Shown here: positions 58,164 to 64,000 of the stretch, piece by piece
Layout: the number at the start of each line of letters is the position of its first letter
Position numbering within the stretch: position 1 is the first letter of the stretch
Assembly: GCA_020726505.1 (NCBI GenBank)
Contig: JAHLEZ010000022.1
Coordinates: 186,001 to 250,000, forward strand
Direction of reading: 5' to 3'
Source: Leptodontidium sp. MPI-SDFR-AT-0119
Lineage: Eukaryota; Ascomycota; Leotiomycetes; Helotiales; Leptodontidiaceae
Length of the DNA: 64,000 nt
Notes under the pieces: generated by a model
Seen by the model: only the letters and a program-made list of their open reading frames with translations
Told to the model about the DNA's origin: nothing
Databases searched by the model: none
Translations under genes and position numbers: made by a program

Positions 58164-58673
58164 GACATATACTAGATTAGAGCGAGTCTCTAACAGAGCA
58201 CGATAGAGAAGTATACCGACTTAGGTTATACTAAGCGTAGGCAGTGATTAAAAGAGACGTGTAGAGCAAGTGGTGCACTAATCACATGATTATGGTTTCT
58301 TTTGATTTTAGAACAATGTTTGAACTTGGCTTTGTGCAGGCTTCTATAGTAAATCATATGAAGGTATTCACAACAACGAGTCAACGTATTGTATACAGTC
58401 TGATACACACCCACGATCAACATCTCTTTTTGCGGAGAATTTTTTCTTCGAAATTCGTCAAATTAGTTAACCCAAACCATTGACCGACGCTCACAGAGTC
58501 AATCGCAACTGTCCCCAGTTGTCTTGGACAACTGGTGGTTGAGTTAGTAAATACTCAACTCACGTGAAAATCTTGCAAACCAGCCCTGAAGCCATCACAC
58601 CTCCCCAAACATATATACGACCAATCACAAACAGCAATCAGATCTCTAGAGACCTGTTAAGACCTCCCACAAC
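58164..58673. other. Spacer and 5' UTR of LINE-3
   Basis: Holds the 3' flank of the AT-hook gene and the leader of LINE-3. The LINE-3 5' end is not fixed; the change in character near 58490-58510 (GC-normal, C-rich, like the coding strand of LINE-3) is the best guess. Two hairpins lie at 58515-58559. Confidence 0.5.
58515..58559 (+). promoter_or_regulatory. Two adjacent hairpins in the LINE-3 leader
   Basis: Hairpin 1: CCAGTTGTC, loop TTG, GACAACTGG (58515-58535), nine perfect pairs. Hairpin 2: GTTGAGT, eight-base loop, ACTCAAC (58538-58559), seven pairs. They are only two bases apart and about 115 bp before the ORF1 ATG. Could be an RNA element of the retrotransposon or part of an internal promoter. 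Confidence 0.5.
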
Positions 58674-60206
58674 ATGTCAGACTCAATGGACACACAAACA
58701 GACCTCCCGGACGGAACCCAGGTGATATTGGGAAGCTCCATCCCTAACACCCCAACACACAGCAACGGAGGCCTCCTACCTAACTCAGACGACCCAGCCC
58801 CTTCTAGCCCTACCTTAAGCAGACAGCAGAGAACTATTCAACCACAATTCAACCCCAACAGCTTCGGCAGAGGAGATCTAAACCTAAGCCCCTTTACAGG
58901 GGGAGTATCCACACCAAATCTGGATTTTGCCTCCGCTCACCGCCCCCCAATACAGCCTACTAAGAGACCAAACGACACTCAATTCAACCCACGCAGCACC
59001 AAATACACCAAGAACGTGGCACCAAGAACAGTAAACGAAGCTCTGTTACAAGCTAGACAACTGTTATGCTGGGCCCTAGGAAGAGAAGAGAACGAAGACA
59101 GCAAAACCAGCATTATACACCTGATCTCCCAATTTCAAGAACATATGGACGGAAACCCAGTGCAATCAGCGGCAAAACACATCATCAACACTGCCAACTA
59201 CCTAGGGAACACGGCTCTGAAGCTTACGAAGGCTAAAAGCGCTGAAAAACCGACAGCCCAGCAAAATCCCCCGCGAAACACCCCTCTAAACGGCCCCCAA
59301 AATGGCCCTGGCCTAATGTCCTCCATGTTCAGTCCTGAATCACGTGGAACCACCATACACCTGCAAAGAACACCAAAACCCACTCCACAACAAGCCGCAG
59401 AGAAGAGAAGAGAAGCCAAAAGGCAGAAACGACTGATTCTGACTAAAACTACACTTGAAGGCTTTAACGAAATCGACTCTCTCGACCTACGCAACAAAAT
59501 CAACCAAGAAATCAAAGCCAGGACCCATCTAGGACCCGTAGTTAGCACGGTCACTAGGTCTCTTCAAAAGAATCTGATTATTACAACCACGGACGACTTC
59601 AAAGCAGAAATGCTCCAGGCCCATGAAGACCTCTTAAGACAACTCATCACTTACCAAACCGCAAAGGTAGACACCCAATACTACAAAGTAGTCGCCCATA
59701 GTATTCCACTAAGAGTATTCAACACCGATGGAGGCATGGCGGTTATCAAAGACGAGATCCTAACCTTCAACAAAGGATTGGACCTAGAACTCGTCGGAGA
59801 ACCATACTGGCTGACTTCCCGGGAAAAACGAATGGACCCCAATCAACTCCACGGCTCAGTCATAATCTCCTTTCGGAAAGAAGAGGACGCCAGGAAAGCA
59901 ATCCGAAACAGGCTCCAAATAGCTGGAATCAGCGCTAGGGTGGAAAAACTCCATTCTACCTCCCCTCTTATACAATGTACAAACTGCTGGGGATTCGGCC
60001 ACTTGCAACAATACTGCAAAAGAACCCCAATATGCAGAATATGTGCAAAGGAACATGCAACACAGCAGCACCACTGCTCGAACTGCCAAACCGCTGGGAA
60101 ATCATGCCAACACACCACATTCAAATGCGCTAACTGCGGAGGCAGCCATTCAGCGGACAGTAAAAGATGCGAACTCTCCCCCTCTCACCCTACGGAGAAA
60201 GCATGA
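58674..60206 (+). CDS. LINE-3 ORF1 protein (gag-like, CCHC zinc knuckles)
   Basis: A 510-aa protein that should bind LINE RNA in the cytoplasmic ribonucleoprotein. The N-terminal ~200 residues are Ser/Pro/Asn-rich and disordered-looking. A basic stretch (EKRREAKRQKR) lies near residue 245. The C-terminus has a knuckle array from residue 435: CTNCWGFGHLQQYC is a perfect CX2CX4HX4C, followed by CRICAKEHATQQHHC and CANCGGSHSADSKRC variants. This matches ORF1 of the Tad1/I-like fungal LINEs. The start ATG at 58674 follows a C-rich leader with ACAACATG. Its stop TGA overlaps the ATG of ORF2. Confidence 0.88.
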   Translation: MSDSMDTQTDLPDGTQVILGSSIPNTPTHSNGGLLPNSDDPAPSSPTLSRQQRTIQPQFNPNSFGRGDLNLSPFTGGVSTPNLDFASAHRPPIQPTKRPNDTQFNPRSTKYTKNVAPRTVNEALLQARQLLCWALGREENEDSKTSIIHLISQFQEHMDGNPVQSAAKHIINTANYLGNTALKLTKAKSAEKPTAQQNPPRNTPLNGPQNGPGLMSSMFSPESRGTTIHLQRTPKPTPQQAAEKRREAKRQKRLILTKTTLEGFNEIDSLDLRNKINQEIKARTHLGPVVSTVTRSLQKNLIITTTDDFKAEMLQAHEDLLRQLITYQTAKVDTQYYKVVAHSIPLRVFNTDGGMAVIKDEILTFNKGLDLELVGEPYWLTSREKRMDPNQLHGSVIISFRKEEDARKAIRNRLQIAGISARVEKLHSTSPLIQCTNCWGFGHLQQYCKRTPICRICAKEHATQQHHCSNCQTAGKSCQHTTFKCANCGGSHSADSKRCELSPSHPTEKA

Positions 60207-63200
60207 TAGACACCGCTGTCAAGATTATATCTATCAACTGCAACATCAACAACAAACCTACAGAGAACGCGCTACAGATAGCTGTAGAGTGCAAAGCAGA
60301 CATAATCTTGATTCAAGAGCCATGGTTCGGCAGAGAGAGAGTCAGAAACGAATGGACGAACCTCAGCTCTACCGGCCACCCAGGCTACACGCAAATCCTC
60401 CCAAACTACGATACCAACCATCGCCCAAGAACGTTGACATACGTCTCCAAAACGTTTTCTCCTTCCGTCAACCTTGCCACCGACTCGCCTAATGACACAG
60501 ACATTCAAGTATTAGACGTGACAGAAGGCTCTAACAAACTCCAAATCATCAACATATACAACCAAAGAGACCAAGGAGAATCAAATCAACGCACCTTCCA
60601 GAGATGCCTCAAGAACCGCCAATTACACCCACACACAATCTTAGCAGGAGACTTCAACACACACCACCCATGGTGGAACCCACTCATCGGAAACCCTAGC
60701 AAAGAAGCTGAAGACCTCGTGGAATGGCTAGAAGGGAACAACTTAAGCTTGCTAAATAAGCCTGGGAGAATCACCTTCATCAGAGAAAACGTCACTCCTT
60801 CAGTACTAGACTTAGCCTTCTCCTCTCCATTAGTCTCTGAGAGATGCGATAACTTCAAACTCAACGCCGAGCTTGCCTCTGACCATATTGGTCTCCAAAT
60901 CAACATCACTGCCAAGGACGACGACACAGTAGGAAACCCTGCCTTACAGGCTAGGTATAACATCAAAAAGGCGGATTGGGAGCTCTTTCAGAGAGAACTC
61001 ATATATATCACAACTCAAACAAGAGACCTCCACAACCCAGATTTCGGCCCACACCTTATTACAATAAGCAACGCTCGGTCAATCGTCAGAGAGGACAACA
61101 CCACACTCACGGAGCTCTTGGACAGCACAGCAGAGGCATTAACCGACGCTATAAGCAAAGCCGCCAAAATCGCCATCCCCCTGATCAAGCCAAGCGCTCA
61201 TGCAAAAGCGTGGTGGACGCCAAAGCTCACCGAACTACGCAAAGACATGTCGGCAAAACACAGACACGTGACAGCAGAAGACCACTCTACCACAGCCGCA
61301 TGGTGCTCAGCTAGAAACACATATTTCACGGCAGTTAAGCAAGCCAAAACAGACCACTGGAACCAATTTCTAGAGAAGGAAGACCCCCGCTCCATCTTTA
61401 CAGCCATGAAATACACCAAGGGAAACCTTGTACGCCGTATTCCACACATCAAAAACAGACAAAATCAACTACAAACCACATTCCAAGGCAAATGCGACGC
61501 CTTTAAGCAAGCCCTGTTTCCTCTACCACCGGACGCAGAAGAACCGGAATGGGAGAACTACACAGGAAACGGCACGAGATGGGAATGGCCAAGACTTACT
61601 GTAGAAGAGCTCAAGACTGTATGTTCAGCTAAAGTCAAATCCAAATCACCAGGACCGGACGGCATTACCCAGGATATTATCACACACGCCTACGAAGCTA
61701 TCCCAGACACATTCTATAACGTATACTCTGTCCTTATTAACCTCGGATACCATCCAAAGAGCTGGAAACAAGCAACCGGAGCTATCCTCCAGAAGCCAAA
61801 CAAAGAGGACTACGCAATTCCCAAATCATACCGAATCATAACGCTACTTAACTGCCTTGGAAAAGTAGCCGAACGAATCATAGCGCACAGACTGAGCTAT
61901 TGGGCAGAAACAACGAACCTCTTACACAAGTCTCAAATGGGTGGAAGACTCAAAAAATCAGCAATCGACGCTGCTCTCTTGTTGACCAACGAGGTCGAAC
62001 GGAACAAAAAGACAGGGTGGAAGTCGTCTACTCTCTTCATGGACGTAAAGGGGGCATACGACCACGTGGCAAGACACAGACTATACCGCATCTTACAAGA
62101 GCTAGACTTCCCTCTCTACATAATCGCCTGGATTGCATCTTTCTTAATCGACAGACAACTGAGACTAGCCTTTGACGGACAAATCCAAAGCTTCGCGGCC
62201 ATTAAATCAGGGGTCCCGCAAGGAAGCCCTGTCTCTCCAATCCTATTCTTGATCTATATCAGAGACTTATTCAAATCCACAGGCGTCACGTGGATCTCGT
62301 ACGTAGACGACGTCTCAATCACTACAGCCTCTCCATCAATCAAAAAGAACGTCAGGCGACTAGAACAAGAAGCAAGGAAGATCTTCCAACTTGCTGAACA
62401 CAACCAAATCGCATTCGACCTCGCAAAAACAGAGCTCTTGCACTGGAACACATCACATGACGCCCTCTCAGCTTCCATTAAGCTCCCAAACAATGAGACA
62501 ATCATGCCCAAAAGCTCTGTTAAATGGCTAGGCATATACTTCGACCCGTCGCTCTCCTTTAAACACCACGTAGCAACAAAAGTAGCAAAAGCCAGAGGAG
62601 CATTCCACAGGATGGCCAGACTAGCTAACATAGGCAAAGGCCTAACTCCCTTCGCTCTGAGACAACTATATACAGCATGCGTTACGAGTATTGCAGACTA
62701 CGGATCCGTGATCTGGTGGAGAGGTCAACAACAATTCATCAAGCTCTTACAAAGCCTGCAGAACATGGCGATCAGGAAAATCCTAGGAGTGTTTCGTACA
62801 GCACCAATACTACCAATGGAAGTAGAAGCAGCTACCCCACCTCCCAAAATCCGCTTAAACCATAGCAACAGAATGTACGCCTTTCGTATGCTCAAACTGT
62901 CACCTGACCACCCAATCAACAAAGCTACACAAGCGATTGTAGCGCCGGTAGAGCCCCCTCCTAGAGAGAAAACAAAAGCGCCCTTACAACTTAAGCGCAT
63001 CTATGATTCCATACGGCACCTGTACGACAATAACTCTTTGGAAAAACTCTCCCACCATCACTTCCCTCCGTGGAAGCGGCAAACCTACTTTAACGTAGAG
63101 ATCAGCAAGCTCCCAAAGGAAGAAGAGGCCAAAGTACATGAGGAACGTACCCTGAACAACCCCGCAAAGGATATATTTGTATATACCGACGCTTCACAGA

Positions 63201-64000
63201 CTACCGAGAGAACAACTACTGGAATAGGTGTCGGACTGGTCGTACTCGTACCTCCTTCTACACTTATTCAACATCAAAAAACCCACAACCTAGGCAAAGA
63301 TCAACTGGTTTACAACGGAGAGCTCGAAGGCGTCACGCAAGCCGTTGAATACGCAAACAGAACTGCCAAACCAGGCCTCACTTTCAACATATACTCAGAC
63401 AACCAAGCCGGCCTCTGGCGGCTCAAAACACCGTCCGACAACCCCGGCCAGAGCTGCCAAATCAGAGCTATTAGCGCAGCAAAACAAGCGACAGCAAAAG
63501 GCGCAAAAATCAACCTGAAATGGGTTCCAGGCCATGCAGACATCAACGGCAACGACAAAGCTGACGAACTGGCAAAGCTAGCCACCTCCCAACATCCAAA
63601 CTCACACGACACGAGCTTCGCCATGCTGGGGATGAAAATCAAAGGCATGAGATCAACGGAATGGAAGCAAGCCATAGCTACGGACCGCAGAAGTAGCCTT
63701 TTGTACAACAACTCACACTCCTACCGCAAGATCTTCCCATGGAGCATATCAGGCAAGCTCAGAATAACCCCCGGTACTCCGCGAGAGATTGCCAGCGCCT
63801 TCTACCAGCTCAAAATCGGCCACGGCTACATCAAATCATACCTCCACAAGCTCGGCCATGCGTCCAACGACAGGTGCAGATGCGGTGCGAAAGAGACTGC
63901 TGAACACCTACTACTCAGCTGCCCAGAAACGGGTCTAGCCAGGAAGTACGTAAGAGACACCTTACGGCTCAAAACGCCCCTCTCTCAACGAATTCTCATG
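60203..64000 (+). CDS. LINE-3 ORF2: APE endonuclease, reverse transcriptase, RNase H (partial at right edge)
   Basis: The retrotransposition enzyme for target-primed reverse transcription. Starts at ATG 60203 in the ATGA overlap with the ORF1 stop, suggesting coupled termination-reinitiation. 1266 codons are open to the window end. Endonuclease: QEPW (Glu39), GDFNTHHPWW (Asp150, Asn152), SDHIGL (Asp227, His228). RT: FMDVKGAYDHV near residue 613, GVPQGSPVSPILF near 670, SYVDDVS with the catalytic Asp702-Asp703. RNase H: VYTDAS (Asp996), the Glu in YNGELEG, YSDNQAG, and GHADINGNDKADELAK near 1110. A late Cys/His cluster, CRCGAKETAEHLLLSC, is at about 1225. All key residues are present, so it could be active. 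Stop codon and 3' UTR are outside the window. Confidence 0.93.
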   Translation, partial: MIDTAVKIISINCNINNKPTENALQIAVECKADIILIQEPWFGRERVRNEWTNLSSTGHPGYTQILPNYDTNHRPRTLTYVSKTFSPSVNLATDSPNDTDIQVLDVTEGSNKLQIINIYNQRDQGESNQRTFQRCLKNRQLHPHTILAGDFNTHHPWWNPLIGNPSKEAEDLVEWLEGNNLSLLNKPGRITFIRENVTPSVLDLAFSSPLVSERCDNFKLNAELASDHIGLQINITAKDDDTVGNPALQARYNIKKADWELFQRELIYITTQTRDLHNPDFGPHLITISNARSIVREDNTTLTELLDSTAEALTDAISKAAKIAIPLIKPSAHAKAWWTPKLTELRKDMSAKHRHVTAEDHSTTAAWCSARNTYFTAVKQAKTDHWNQFLEKEDPRSIFTAMKYTKGNLVRRIPHIKNRQNQLQTTFQGKCDAFKQALFPLPPDAEEPEWENYTGNGTRWEWPRLTVEELKTVCSAKVKSKSPGPDGITQDIITHAYEAIPDTFYNVYSVLINLGYHPKSWKQATGAILQKPNKEDYAIPKSYRIITLLNCLGKVAERIIAHRLSYWAETTNLLHKSQMGGRLKKSAIDAALLLTNEVERNKKTGWKSSTLFMDVKGAYDHVARHRLYRILQELDFPLYIIAWIASFLIDRQLRLAFDGQIQSFAAIKSGVPQGSPVSPILFLIYIRDLFKSTGVTWISYVDDVSITTASPSIKKNVRRLEQEARKIFQLAEHNQIAFDLAKTELLHWNTSHDALSASIKLPNNETIMPKSSVKWLGIYFDPSLSFKHHVATKVAKARGAFHRMARLANIGKGLTPFALRQLYTACVTSIADYGSVIWWRGQQQFIKLLQSLQNMAIRKILGVFRTAPILPMEVEAATPPPKIRLNHSNRMYAFRMLKLSPDHPINKATQAIVAPVEPPPREKTKAPLQLKRIYDSIRHLYDNNSLEKLSHHHFPPWKRQTYFNVEISKLPKEEEAKVHEERTLNNPAKDIFVYTDASQTTERTTTGIGVGLVVLVPPSTLIQHQKTHNLGKDQLVYNGELEGVTQAVEYANRTAKPGLTFNIYSDNQAGLWRLKTPSDNPGQSCQIRAISAAKQATAKGAKINLKWVPGHADINGNDKADELAKLATSQHPNSHDTSFAMLGMKIKGMRSTEWKQAIATDRRSSLLYNNSHSYRKIFPWSISGKLRITPGTPREIASAFYQLKIGHGYIKSYLHKLGHASNDRCRCGAKETAEHLLLSCPETGLARKYVRDTLRLKTPLSQRILM

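Larger units (their letters stand above)
58500..64000 (+). mobile_element. LINE-3: intact Tad1-type non-LTR retrotransposon, open at right edge
   Basis: Leader, ORF1 (58674-60206) and ORF2 (60203 to beyond 64000) are undamaged, with no in-frame stop in the 1266 ORF2 codons visible. Base composition is normal and C-rich on the coding strand, without TA enrichment. Its 3' end is off the window. The 5' limit is approximate. Confidence 0.85.

Overview
The window is transposon-dense DNA of a filamentous ascomycete (Pezizomycotina). Three things point there: fungal element families (a chromodomain Ty3/Gypsy, Tad1-type LINEs, impala/Fot-like Tc1, Helitron), short spliceosomal introns of 47 and 51 nt, and heavy RIP-type mutation (repeat-induced point mutation, CpA to TpA on either strand). 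In the old elements nearly every premature stop I checked is a TAA, TAG or TGA at a place where the family has Gln, Trp or Arg. I cannot name the species. No housekeeping gene is visible. Two telomere-linked-helicase-type genes and a few telomere-like motifs hint at a subtelomeric or similar repeat compartment; that is inference.

Layout. 1-5683 (-): Helitron replicase/helicase gene, open at the left edge, with one intron and a nested piggyBac element (3510-5593). 5684-6935: AT-rich spacer. 6936-8284 (+): 5' LTR and partial gag of Gypsy family A, cut by 8285-~10075 (+), the 5' end of Gypsy family B. ~10076-17441: old mosaic holding a protein remnant (11232-11462), a 773-bp TIR element with TA target sites (11529-12301) and an impala-like Tc1 element (13150-14398) that splits an unidentified reading frame. 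17442-~35064 (-): Tad1-like LINE (LINE-1) whose ORF1 is split by a complete 12,265-bp Gypsy B (22192-34456) with 280-bp LTRs and a 4-bp target duplication.

35065-40060 is a GC-normal, RIP-free island with one intact 1391-codon gene (35700-39875, -). It has an OrsD-like zinc-finger N-terminus and what I read as a tyrosine-recombinase catalytic core. A RIP-damaged paralogue lies divergently at ~40770-48300 (+) and is split by a complete Gypsy A (41327-47914; TSD TTATG). ~48420-53460 (-) holds a second heavily mutated LINE (LINE-2) with a 28-bp minisatellite. 53889-58163 (+) is a ~1.4-kcodon AT-hook gene of unknown function with only four in-frame stops. 58674 to the right edge (+) is an undamaged Tad1-type LINE (LINE-3): ORF1, then an overlapping ORF2 with endonuclease, reverse transcriptase and RNase H.

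Together the region shows layered insertion (piggyBac in Helitron, Gypsy B in LINE-1, Gypsy B in Gypsy A, Gypsy A in the recombinase paralogue, Tc1 in an unknown ORF) and a gradient of damage, from heavily mutated elements to an intact LINE and an intact recombinase-like gene. Coordinates written as approximate come from reading and alignment by eye.
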